From Candidatus Abzuiibacterium crystallinum (GTDB lineage Bacteria; Omnitrophota; Omnitrophia; Omnitrophales; Abzuiibacteriaceae), in NCBI GenBank assembly GCA_002787155.1, contig PCVY01000049.1, positions 35,554-77,609 of the forward strand: DNA of 42,056 nt, written 5' to 3'. Shown one piece after another: positions 1-8,010 of this stretch. Each line of letters starts with the position of its first letter. Positions within the stretch are counted from its first letter, which is position 1. A program made the position numbers and the translations under genes. The notes beneath the pieces are model-generated. The model was not told the origin of the DNA. It saw only the letters and a list, made by a program, of their open reading frames with translations, and ran no database searches.

Positions 1-567
1 AAACTTGACTAACCTATCTATTGAATGAACCCTCTTAATCAAGGGACTATTTGCAATATCTGCCGGCGATGTCGTCTCGCCATCTTCGACATTAGGAACA
101 ATATCCAGACCACCCCCAAAATAGAAAGCTTTGTAGCAAAGTTCACTGCAGAAATAGTCCTCTTGTTTTTGCAGTCCATTTGCGCTTTGTTTTTGTCCGG
201 AAACTTTTAAGCCAAGCAATTTAATTAATCGAATTTTTCTTAAAAACATTTTCCAACCTAATTTGATGACTGATTTGAAATCATAAGCCCGTGCCAACAT
301 TTGCAACAGATATCCCACAACACCAATGATATTGACTTTCGATGGGTCCAATACCCGAAAAATCACGTAGCTGGTTTTGTAGTTATCGATATGAATCGCC
401 CGCACGCCACCTTTGGGGACTGCTTCGATAATTAAGCCAAGTTTTGCAGATGCAACAACCGCCACATGAGAATAATCACTGCCTGTTCCCCATCTAATAA
501 GTCGGGCAATTAAATCCGTCCCTGTGCAAAGCAGGATATCACCATTCTGTAATTCATTCTTTTCCAT
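1..567 (-). CDS. YiiX/YebB-like NlpC/P60 cysteine hydrolase (3' end cut by window)
   Basis: An ATG at 567 opens a minus-strand frame of 189 codons with no stop, so the protein runs out of the window. The N-terminus ELQNGDILLCTGTDLIARLI, then SDYSHVAVVASAKLGLIIEA and later DYFCSELCYKAFYF, match the permuted papain-like fold of the YiiX/YebB group of NlpC/P60 hydrolases. The conserved His is in SHVAVV and the catalytic Cys is in FCSELC, so the usual N-terminal Cys/C-terminal His order is swapped. No signal peptide is visible. Members of this family cleave amide or ester bonds in peptidoglycan or lipids, but the substrate here cannot be told. The gene lies about 100 nt behind a good promoter with a terminator-like hairpin in between. 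Family assignment is fairly sure; function is open. Confidence 0.75.
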   Translation of the reverse strand, partial: MEKNELQNGDILLCTGTDLIARLIRWGTGSDYSHVAVVASAKLGLIIEAVPKGGVRAIHIDNYKTSYVIFRVLDPSKVNIIGVVGYLLQMLARAYDFKSVIKLGWKMFLRKIRLIKLLGLKVSGQKQSANGLQKQEDYFCSELCYKAFYFGGGLDIVPNVEDGETTSPADIANSPLIKRVHSIDRLVKF

Positions 568-599
568 AAAAACTTTCTAAACTTCTGTAAAAATTGGGC

Positions 600-624
600 A
601 ATAAAAAAGGACCTTACGGCCCTT
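600..624 (-). terminator. Rho-independent terminator or attenuator hairpin
   Basis: On the minus strand AAGGGCC, a GTAA (GNRA) loop and GGTCCTT form a 7-bp stem with one G-U pair, followed by a T-rich run. It lies between the promoter at 672-700 and the start codon at 567. It may therefore end a short RNA of about 60 nt or act as an attenuator in the leader of the YiiX-like gene. Confidence 0.6.
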
Positions 625-671
625 TGCCTGCCTTAAATTTTGACCGAAAATTGTCGCTTCAACATGCAGCA

Positions 672-700
672 TATTATAGGACAAATTAATCAAAAATCAA
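672..700 (-). promoter_or_regulatory. Sigma-70-type promoter upstream of YiiX-like gene
   Basis: The minus strand reads TTGATT (700-695), a 17-nt spacer and TATAAT (677-672). Transcription would start near 665, giving a leader of about 100 nt that contains the 600-624 hairpin. The rest of the 568-841 spacer shows nothing else recognisable. Confidence 0.55.
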
Positions 701-841
701 TGAGGGTACCAAGAGTGTTAATGCGGTCAACTTTGCTCGAAGGCTAGTCATTACTGTATTTAATAGGGGGATTTTCTAACTATATGCTACTAAATGGGTT
801 ATGAGAGTATCTAGGTGAATGATCTCAAAAATTCACACAAT

Positions 842-1681
842 CTACACCTTAAAAACTCTCGTCTCCAACACCCGATCTAAACGATCCATAATAGAATCTG
901 GAATGCGCCTACTCACCAAAACTGGCAGTTCCAATTCGTTCTTAAGTCTCCCAACTAATTCTGCTTTCCCAGGACTGAAAATTTGTGTCTCGAAAACTTG
1001 AACCAACCCTCCATTTTCAAATACCTCGTTATTCCAAACCGTTGGCGAGTAACGCACAATAAAAATCGGCATAATACCTAAAAATTGGCACAGCTCGATT
1101 TTAATATCCATATCCTCACGATCAATATACCCTAACGTATTCTTTACTTCACATCCGAAGAACTTCCCTTTCTTTTCTACGATAAAGTCGACATCATGAT
1201 TGGTTTTTACCCACTGCTTCCCCCGCAACTTATTAGTATGCGTAGCAATCAAAGAAAACTGATGCTCCGCGTAAGCAACTTTAAACAATTCTTCAGCGAC
1301 AAATCCAGTATCACTGGTAATGGAAGGATTTGAATACATCTCGACTAATGAAGCAATTTGTTTGGCCCGCGTGCGGTAATACCGATTCTTTTTGTGAGTG
1401 ATAATCTTGATGTAATCTCTGTGACTTCTCACTTGGATAGGATAATAATCTACCGTTATTCTCCCTTCTTCTTTCAATTCCTTGATCGCACGCCCCGTTA
1501 CCCAGTGAAAGAATTTTTTCTCATACAATACTTCAAGTTGCCGTTGAAAATAAACCCTTGATTTGTCGTTTTCAAGTTGAGCAACGATTATTTTTTTAAC
1601 TTGTTGAGTTTTAGAGTCAGGTCCGTACTCATTTTCGGAGTTGCCTAAATAATCAGCAAAGATTTTGGTTTCCTCATCCAT
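842..1681 (-). CDS. Winged-helix + PD-(D/E)XK nuclease-like protein
   Basis: This 279-residue protein has two visible parts. Residues about 25-95 (QQVKKIIVAQLEND..., FFHWVTGRAIKELKEEGRI) read as a winged-helix DNA-binding domain. Residues about 150-200 contain NHDVDFIVEKKGKFFGCEVK, which fits the D...(E)xK core of the PD-(D/E)XK nuclease fold (Asp in DVDF, Glu-Val-Lys in EVK), followed by helices. It starts 17 nt after the radC stop, so the two are probably co-transcribed. No good Shine-Dalgarno is visible before the ATG. I do not recognise a specific restriction family. The pairing of an HTH with a nuclease fold suggests a DNA-targeting role, possibly defence, but this is inferred. It could also be a repair or mobile-element protein. 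Confidence 0.6.
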   Translation of the reverse strand: MDEETKIFADYLGNSENEYGPDSKTQQVKKIIVAQLENDKSRVYFQRQLEVLYEKKFFHWVTGRAIKELKEEGRITVDYYPIQVRSHRDYIKIITHKKNRYYRTRAKQIASLVEMYSNPSITSDTGFVAEELFKVAYAEHQFSLIATHTNKLRGKQWVKTNHDVDFIVEKKGKFFGCEVKNTLGYIDREDMDIKIELCQFLGIMPIFIVRYSPTVWNNEVFENGGLVQVFETQIFSPGKAELVGRLKNELELPVLVSRRIPDSIMDRLDRVLETRVFKV

Positions 1682-1698
1682 GATGTGTGAACACTTGT

Positions 1699-2388
1699 TT
1701 ACATAAGCCCCGCTTCTACAAAACTGAAATATTGATTATTCCCAATGATTAAATGATCCAAGACCTTCGTAGATATCGTTTGGCAAGCTGAAACGATTCC
1801 AGCTGTGACATCTTTGTCCTCGTTGCTGGGTGCGGTTCTGCCCGACGGATGATTATGAACCAGAATAACTGCGGTGGCGTGATGATCAAGGACAGCCTTG
1901 ACGATCTCGCGCGGATGAACGGCAGCAGAATCGACGGTGCCTTCAAATAAATCTTTTTCTCCAATGATTTGGTTGGCTTTGTTGAGGAATATGACTTTAA
2001 ACACTTCCCTTTTGCGGTCTCTCAGTGAGACATAAAGATAATCCAAAATGGATTCGGGGTCTCGGATAAAGCTTTTGCCAATTATTTTCTCGCGGAGCGT
2101 GCGTTTTGTGATTTCTGAGAGAGCAAGGAGTGAGGCAATCTTCGCTTTGCCGAGGCCTTTCGTTCGACTTAAGTCCCGCACACCTTTTGACAAAAGTTCT
2201 CTGAAGCCGCCATGTTGACTTAAAAGGTCTCGGCCAAGCGCAATCGCGTCTTTACCTTGAACGCCATGACGTAAAATAATTGCCAGAAGCTCGGCGTCGG
2301 AAAGCGCTTCGGTTCCTTGGGCGAGTAAACGTTCACGAGGTCTTTCAGACACAGGCCAAGATTTGATTGATAATTGTGCATTTGCCAT
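1699..2388 (-). CDS. radC: RadC family JAMM/MPN-domain protein
   Basis: This full-length 229-residue RadC/UPF0758 protein has an N-terminal helix-hairpin-helix region (SDAELLAIILRHG, then SRTKGLGKAKIASLLALSEI). The C-terminal JAMM metal site is VHNHPSGRTAPSNED, with the two His and the distal Asp in the usual spacing. Despite the name, a repair role for RadC is not established; the family is common in mobile and defence islands, which fits this setting beside a nuclease and a toxin-antitoxin pair. The start codon directly follows a hairpin and a T-rich tract (2399-2432), and the only Shine-Dalgarno candidate, GGGGGA, is in the 3' arm of that hairpin. Expression may therefore be controlled by RNA structure. 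Identity is secure; function in this cell is unknown. Confidence 0.92.
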   Translation of the reverse strand: MANAQLSIKSWPVSERPRERLLAQGTEALSDAELLAIILRHGVQGKDAIALGRDLLSQHGGFRELLSKGVRDLSRTKGLGKAKIASLLALSEITKRTLREKIIGKSFIRDPESILDYLYVSLRDRKREVFKVIFLNKANQIIGEKDLFEGTVDSAAVHPREIVKAVLDHHATAVILVHNHPSGRTAPSNEDKDVTAGIVSACQTISTKVLDHLIIGNNQYFSFVEAGLM

Positions 2389-2398
2389 AAAAACAAAA

Positions 2399-2432
2399 AT
2401 CCCCCAAAGATATTTGATCTACTATGGGGGAT
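2399..2432 (-). promoter_or_regulatory. Hairpin with T-tract at the radC start
   Basis: ATCCCCCA (2399-2406) pairs with TGGGGGAT (2425-2432), and an inner AGAT/ATCT pair is possible. On the minus strand the hairpin is followed by TTTTTGTTTTT and then the radC ATG. The shape is that of an intrinsic terminator, and it also buries the GGGGGA that would be the ribosome-binding site. It could be an attenuator, a translational switch or the terminator of an upstream unit. Confidence 0.5.
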
Positions 2433-2580
2433 ATGAAATGATTATACTTAAACTTATTTAAACATCAACGTGAAAATCAATAACACTGAAACATGGGTAT
2501 GGTTTTTTTACAGAGCACCAGACACAAGGCACGCAGTGACAAGATGTATCTTGTGTTCTTGTGACCTCTACAAAGAATCT

Positions 2581-2688
2581 TTAACTCTGGGCGATGCGGT
2601 GAAGGATTTCCGAGATGAGGGTTTGATACTTGACGCCAAGTTTCTTGGCCTTGCGTTTAATTGTTAGAAATGACTTTGCCTTTCTGGC
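2581..2688 (-). pseudogene. Remnant of a CopG/BrnA-like antitoxin (C-terminal part)
   Basis: A minus-strand frame of 35 codons, closed by stops on both sides, reads KRKAKKLGVKYQTLISEILH near its end. This strongly resembles the C-terminal half of RHH antitoxins of the BrnA/CopG type (xxxAxxxGxxYQTLISxxLH). No start codon or N-terminal strand is present and no toxin gene is next to it, so it looks like a decayed gene. It lies between radC and the intact mazEF pair and partly overlaps the promoter region of the latter. The plus-strand frame across the same bases has no family features. Confidence 0.55.
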
Positions 2689-2703
2689 TTAAAAGTGTAT
2701 ACT
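2676..2703 (+). promoter_or_regulatory. Promoter of the mazEF-type operon
   Basis: TTGCCT (2676-2681), a 16-nt spacer and TATACT (2698-2703) precede the antitoxin gene by about 30 nt. A perfect inverted repeat lies just downstream of the -10 box and could be the operator. Confidence 0.5.
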
Positions 2704-2704
2704 T

Positions 2705-2719
2705 TAATAGATACTATTA
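2705..2719. promoter_or_regulatory. Candidate antitoxin operator
   Basis: TAATAG (2705-2710), 3 nt, CTATTA (2714-2719) is a perfect 6-bp inverted repeat placed at the likely transcription start of the toxin-antitoxin operon. RHH antitoxins usually repress their own operon from such sites. This is an inference from position and symmetry. Confidence 0.45.
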
Positions 2720-2734
2720 GCCGAAAGGATGGCC

Positions 2735-2980
2735 ATGGAACATATTAATATTACATTCCCCCCCGACCTCAAAGAAGCTTTAGACAGAACCGCCAAACAA
2801 GAGAAAACGAAACGCAGCACGCTGATCCAAAAGGCAGTCAAAATGTACCTTCGCTTAAAGCAAAGAAAAAAACTCAATATCCTTTTGAGTGAAGCTTATC
2901 GTGAAATGGCAGATGAGGCCAAGGTGCTTCGGGACGAGTTTAAAGCTGCTGACCAGGAGCATTGGCCCGATGTTGATTAA
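2735..2980 (+). CDS. RHH (CopG/MazE-like) antitoxin
   Basis: This 81-residue protein begins with a ribbon-helix-helix domain: strand HINITFPPDLKEALDRTAK followed by helices with RSTLIQKAVKMYLRLKQ. It ends in an acidic, probably flexible tail (REMADEAKVLRDEFKAADQE) of the type that binds and neutralises a toxin. I chose the second ATG (2735) because the GAAAGGA at 2723-2729 lies 5-6 nt before it; the ATG at 2729 overlaps that site. The toxin gene starts inside the last codons, in another frame (11-nt overlap), which suggests translational coupling and a fixed stoichiometry. The protein would repress its own promoter. The type II antitoxin call is strong; the exact subfamily is less certain. 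Confidence 0.85.
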   Translation: MEHINITFPPDLKEALDRTAKQEKTKRSTLIQKAVKMYLRLKQRKKLNILLSEAYREMADEAKVLRDEFKAADQEHWPDVD

Positions 2981-3311
2981 GCGCGGCGAGCTTTATTGGG
3001 TTGACTTAAATCCCACCAAAGGATCCGAACAAGGCGGCAGACGGCCGGTGCTGGTGATTCAAAACAATATCGGCAACCGCTTGGCTCCGACAACAATCGT
3101 AGCGCCGCTGACAACCAAAAGTTTTTCAAAGGAATATCCCACCAATGTCAACTTACCCAAAGGTGTTTCAGGTCTTAAAGTCAACTCAACTATTCTGACG
3201 TCACAAATTAGAACCATCGACAAGACCCGTCTCTCGGCTAAAATCGGAGAACTTCCCGATAGTTATATGGCCAAAGTTAACCGTGCCGTCAAAATCAGTT
3301 TAGGCCTTTAA
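2970..3311 (+). CDS. mazF: MazF/PemK-type mRNA endoribonuclease toxin
   Basis: This is a 113-residue PemK/MazF protein. The start MLIKRGELYWVDLNP, then GSEQGGRRPVLVIQNN, IVAPLTT and STILTSQIRTIDKTRL, are the hallmark segments. The Arg of GGRRPVLV and the Thr/Ser of the TSQIR-like segment are in the usual active-site positions. Such toxins cut single-stranded RNA at short motifs and stop growth when the antitoxin is lost. The ATG at 2970 is inside the end of the antitoxin gene. No strong terminator follows; an imperfect palindrome without a T-run begins 20 nt downstream. The gene appears intact. It probably stabilises the surrounding island. Confidence 0.92.
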   Translation: MLIKRGELYWVDLNPTKGSEQGGRRPVLVIQNNIGNRLAPTTIVAPLTTKSFSKEYPTNVNLPKGVSGLKVNSTILTSQIRTIDKTRLSAKIGELPDSYMAKVNRAVKISLGL

Positions 3312-3331
3312 TTATCCCCGTGGATGGAACT

Positions 3332-3409
3332 CCTGAAAACGACGATGTCAAATCGTTGCTGAAGGTACTTGAGGTATCAAACCTCAAGTGTGACGTTGCC
3401 GTCGTCAGG
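3332..3409. repeat. Imperfect 78-nt palindrome (cruciform-capable)
   Basis: The outer arms CCTG + ACGACG (3332-3335, 3339-3344) pair with CGTCGT + CAGG (3400-3409). A middle arm GTCA/TGAC pairs at 3347-3350 and 3391-3394. A perfect 9-bp inner stem ACTTGAGGT/ACCTCAAGT (3367-3375, 3381-3389) has an ATCAA loop. There is no T-run, so it is a poor terminator. It ends 6 nt before the duplicated xer tail, which makes a recombination or structural role possible. Confidence 0.5.
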
Positions 3410-3415
3410 GCGTAA

Positions 3416-3484
3416 TTATCCTCTCGGGTGATACTGGGAATGCACAGACTTTAAGCGGTCTTTGGAAACGTGGGTATAGATTTG
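3416..3484 (-). pseudogene. Isolated 3' tail of a xer recombinase gene
   Basis: This minus-strand 69-bp segment encodes QIYTHVSKDRLKSVHSQYHP plus Arg-Gly and a TAA stop. That is residue for residue the end of the intact Xer protein at 4202-5089. The two copies differ at 8 of 69 bases and every difference is synonymous (in the codons for Ile, Tyr, His, Val, Pro, Arg and Gly). Upstream of the Gln codon the similarity stops at once. The segment is therefore the tail of a related but different xer allele, left beside the ORF6N cassette, as expected from integration or accretion at the 3' end of xer. The remainder of the 3312-3621 spacer holds the palindrome before it and a promoter after it. Confidence 0.8.
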
Positions 3485-3517
3485 TTTGTTTAGTCACGAC
3501 ACCGTGGTTACGGCCGC

Positions 3518-3545
3518 TTGACAAATTATCATAATAATATATATT
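3518..3545 (+). promoter_or_regulatory. Strong promoter of the ORF6N gene
   Basis: A consensus TTGACA (3518-3523), a 16-nt A/T-rich spacer and TATATT (3540-3545) point at the ORF6N gene, giving a leader of about 70 nt. In the leader a TCAC...GTGA symmetric site lies near 3555-3570. A CCCCC run near 3571-3577 could pair with the GGGGG ribosome-binding site at 3613-3617. Confidence 0.6.
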
Positions 3546-3621
3546 AATTATTAACCTCACGTACGTTGTGACTCCCCCATTGTAATAACGATCATCCATC
3601 GTCTGCCTAAAAGGGGGTATT

Positions 3622-4171
3622 GTGAAAGAACAAATTCTAAAAGAAATTATTGAAAGAAGAATTTACCTGATCCGAGGACAAAAAGTGATGCTGGATCGAG
3701 ATTTGGCACGCCTTTATGGGATTGAAACCAAGTTGCTCAAAAGAGCCGTGAAACGAAACCGAGAACGATTTCCAAGAGATTTTATACTCGAGTTATCCAA
3801 AAAAAGAATTGAACTATTGGAGGTGCCAATTTGGCACCTCCAATTCTGATAAAATGGGTTTGCGCCATGCCCCTATGGCGTTTACCGAACAAGGAGTGGC
3901 GATGCTTTCATCCGTCATCCACAGCCGTCGTGCCATTCAAGTGAACATTCAGATCATGCGTGCTTTCGTTCGGATTCGAAAACTCATGGCAGGCCATCAA
4001 GGCCTTCGGAAAAAAAATGAAGACTTGGAAGCAAAAGTGACCAAGAAAATGGAAGAGAAATTTGGAATTTACGATGAACAATTTAAAGCAGTTTTTCAAG
4101 CCTTCGAGGAAATTAAACAATTTCTCACACCGCCTGAGAAACCCAAACGGCGTATTGGGTTTCATCCTTAA
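3622..4171 (+). pseudogene. ORF6N-domain (KilA-N-like) protein, frameshifted
   Basis: The GTG start at 3622 follows GGGGG. The first frame gives the ORF6N domain (IYLIRGQKVMLDRDLARLYG, LLKRAVKRNRERFPRDFI) and then stops at 3849. The next frame carries on the same family: NYWRCQFGTSNSDKMGLRHA, AFTEQGVAMLSSV and AIQVNIQIMRAFVRIRKL, ending in a coiled coil. Joining them needs one base removed from a run of seven A at 3799-3805, after which the protein reads LSKKELNYWRCQFGTS without a gap. ORF6N proteins are DNA-binding proteins of phages and mobile elements. A perfect 11-bp inverted repeat follows the A-run. The simplest reading is a one-base insertion (real or a sequencing error); recoding by +1 slippage or transcriptional slippage cannot be excluded. 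Confidence 0.8.
3819..3841. repeat. Perfect 11-bp inverted repeat inside ORF6N gene
   Basis: GGAGGTGCCAA (3819-3829), one base, TTGGCACCTCC (3831-3841). It lies 14 nt after the A7 run where the reading frame breaks. As RNA it would form a stable stem with an AAUUU-type loop. Confidence 0.65.
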
Positions 4172-4201
4172 ACATAGATCTTAAAAATTAACCTTACAGC
4201 C

Positions 4202-5089
4202 TTAACCGCGGGGGTGATACTGGGAATGCACAGACTTTAAGCGGTCTTTGGAGACATGGGTGTAAATTTGGGTCGTGGAAATATCCGCATGACCTAATAA
4301 TTCCTGCACCACACGGAGATCAGCACCGCCTTCCAAGAGATGGGTGGCATAACTGTGGCGAAAGGTGTGCGGGGTGATGCGCTTCGTGATATTGGCTTTT
4401 TTGGCGTATGCACGGACCAAAGACCATACGGCCTGGCGCGTGAGGAGTTCGGTGGGTTTTAAACTCACCAAAAGGCGCGCTTCATGCGGAACCTTGGCGC
4501 GATCAAGCGCGGTTAAATAATTTTTGAGCGCGTCTTTTGCCATGCGGCCCAAGGGCACAATGCGCTCTTTACTGCCCTTGCCTTTGCATTTGAGAAAACC
4601 CGCTTCCATGTTCACATCCCCTGGCGCCAGATTTACGAGCTCTGAGACCCGCATGCCGCAGCCGTAAAGAAGTTCCAAGATCGCGCGGTCCCTGGCCCCC
4701 GCCCAAGTTTTGGTGCCGGGTGTTTTTAACAAACGCTCCATTTCGGGCTTCGTGAGGAATGAAGGCAATTTTTTCCAAGTCTTCGGCAGCGTGAGGACGC
4801 TGGTAACGTCTTGTGCGATCCTTTTTTCACGCGCGAGAAAGCGGTGCAAAATCTTGATGGATACCAGTTCGCGGGCGATGGAGACCGCTTGAATGCCGTG
4901 ATCTTTTTCGGTGTGCAGAAATTGATTAATTGTTTCGCGCGTGACACGCTCAAACGAACTAACCTTTTTTTTCTTGAGGAAGTCACAGTATTTTTTGAGG
5001 TCGCGCGAGTAAGCGAGCAGGCTGTTCTCAGCCAGGCCCCGTTCGACGGAGAGGTAATCTATGAATATTTTAACTTCGTCGTTTAACAT
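4202..5089 (-). CDS. xerD: Tyrosine recombinase XerC/XerD
   Basis: This 295-residue protein, the usual Xer length, has an N-terminal SAM-like core-binding domain (FIDYLSVERGLAENSLLAYS) and a catalytic domain with all expected residues: R147 in GCGMRVSELV, K171 in CKGKGSKER, H241 and R244 in HTFRHSYATH, H267 in LLGHADIS and Tyr276 in TQIYTHVS. It resolves chromosome dimers or, in mobile elements, integrates DNA. I start it at MLNDEVKIF (5089); a frame upstream (to 5137) is coded by short-word repeats and is not protein-like. XerC and XerD cannot be told apart here. It follows ligA. Its last 69 bp are duplicated at 3416-3484, so its 3' end appears to be an integration hot spot. Confidence 0.9.
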   Translation of the reverse strand: MLNDEVKIFIDYLSVERGLAENSLLAYSRDLKKYCDFLKKKKVSSFERVTRETINQFLHTEKDHGIQAVSIARELVSIKILHRFLAREKRIAQDVTSVLTLPKTWKKLPSFLTKPEMERLLKTPGTKTWAGARDRAILELLYGCGMRVSELVNLAPGDVNMEAGFLKCKGKGSKERIVPLGRMAKDALKNYLTALDRAKVPHEARLLVSLKPTELLTRQAVWSLVRAYAKKANITKRITPHTFRHSYATHLLEGGADLRVVQELLGHADISTTQIYTHVSKDRLKSVHSQYHPRG

Positions 5090-5097
5090 TTGGTGCT

Positions 5098-5155
5098 CGT
5101 TGTGCGTTATTCGTATTGCGTGATGTGTTGTACGCAAGACGCGCTACAATTATTT
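5098..5155. repeat. Stuttering short-word inverted repeat
   Basis: The spacer between ligA and xer is built of permuted words such as GCGTATTGCGT and TTGTACGCAAGACGCG, and contains the pair TTGCGT/ACGCAA. It gives a false N-terminal extension to the xer frame. Comparable spacers occur at 8011-8050/8208-8247 and at 23788-23866, each built from different words. Confidence 0.45.
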
Positions 5156-5186
5156 GAGCCATCGGGGAGTTTCCCCGACCTCTCAA

Positions 5187-7286
<2,100 letters not shown>

Positions 7287-8006
7287 TTATAACAACCGAT
7301 TCCCCAAATATTCAGGTAATCCGGCCGTCTTGATTTTACGTGCCGCTGTTTGATTATCGTAATCTAGGCGCACAATTTCAAGCACTCGTTTCTCGGTATC
7401 AAAAAGTGCGTAACTCGCCCTCCGGTCCCCGTCCCGCGGCTGGCCCACACTGCCGGGATTAATGATATAGCGTTCTTTGGCATCCAGCGGATAAGAACCT
7501 GCTTTTAACTGTTTCTCACGCCCCGATTCCGTAAAAAGCATGGGCACATGCGTATGGCCCACAAAACAAACGCCCGTTTGAAATGCCGAGAATGCATTGT
7601 CGATGTCGCCGGATTCAAATAAATAGCGGAATTGGCGGATGTGATCCGGGCTGCCGTGGACGAGCGTCAGATCAGCCTCTTGATCGGTTGTGATGTAAGG
7701 CCAGGATTCAATCACGTCTTTTTCTTTTTGATCCAGGTGATCCATGGTCCACAGAATGGCTTCGCGTGCCCACGTGTTAAATTTGCTGCGTTCCTTGGCG
7801 CTTAAAATTGCTTCTTCGTGGTTGCCTTTCACAATCACTTGGCAGCGCTCGCTGGCTAAGGCCAAACAAAGGCTGGGATTGGCCCCGTAGCCAATGATGT
7901 CACCGGGTGAGATGATCTTCTCAACCCGCCGCCGGTCAATATCGGTCAGGACAGTCTCGAGAGCTTCCAGATTAGAATGAATGTCTGAAATAATGGCGTA
8001 TAGCAT
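7287..8006 (-). CDS. Calcineurin-like metallophosphoesterase (YfcE/MJ0936-like)
   Basis: This 239-residue phosphoesterase has the full metal-binding set in order: ISDIHSNLEAL (DxH), SPGDIIGYGANP (GD), KGNHE (GNHE), LVHGSP (His) and GHTHVPM (GHTH), followed by IINPGSVGQPRDGDRRA. These sites bind two metal ions and hydrolyse phosphodiesters or phosphomonoesters; the natural substrate of this subfamily is generally unknown. The frame is open to 8042 but the first 12 residues (MYEVRCTMYNIP) are translated from a stuttering repeat, so I take the ATG at 8006. No clear ribosome-binding site is visible. It lies upstream of ligA on the same strand, with a repeat between them. Confidence 0.85.
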   Translation of the reverse strand: MLYAIISDIHSNLEALETVLTDIDRRRVEKIISPGDIIGYGANPSLCLALASERCQVIVKGNHEEAILSAKERSKFNTWAREAILWTMDHLDQKEKDVIESWPYITTDQEADLTLVHGSPDHIRQFRYLFESGDIDNAFSAFQTGVCFVGHTHVPMLFTESGREKQLKAGSYPLDAKERYIINPGSVGQPRDGDRRASYALFDTEKRVLEIVRLDYDNQTAARKIKTAGLPEYLGNRLL

Positions 8007-8010
8007 GGGT

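Noticed and set aside
25..210. Plus-strand open frame of 61 codons at the left edge
   Set aside because: It is antisense to the YiiX-like gene, whose Cys and His motifs are clear on the minus strand.
600..670. Leader of the YiiX-like gene as a cyclic-di-GMP (GEMM) riboswitch
   Set aside because: A GNRA hairpin and GGCAAAGG-like bases are present, but the second paired element and the conserved joining strands of that class are missing.
2470..2667. Plus-strand open frame with several Cys
   Set aside because: No family features and no ribosome-binding site; the minus strand of the same bases carries the antitoxin remnant.
3799..3805. Classic -1 programmed frameshift at the A7 run
   Set aside because: The frame needed is +1 relative to the first half, so a dnaX-type -1 slip would not join the two parts.
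5090..5137. Upstream extension of the xer gene (MRTTHHAIRITHNEHQ)
   Set aside because: Those codons come from a stuttering repeat; the Xer N-terminal domain begins at MLNDEVKIF.
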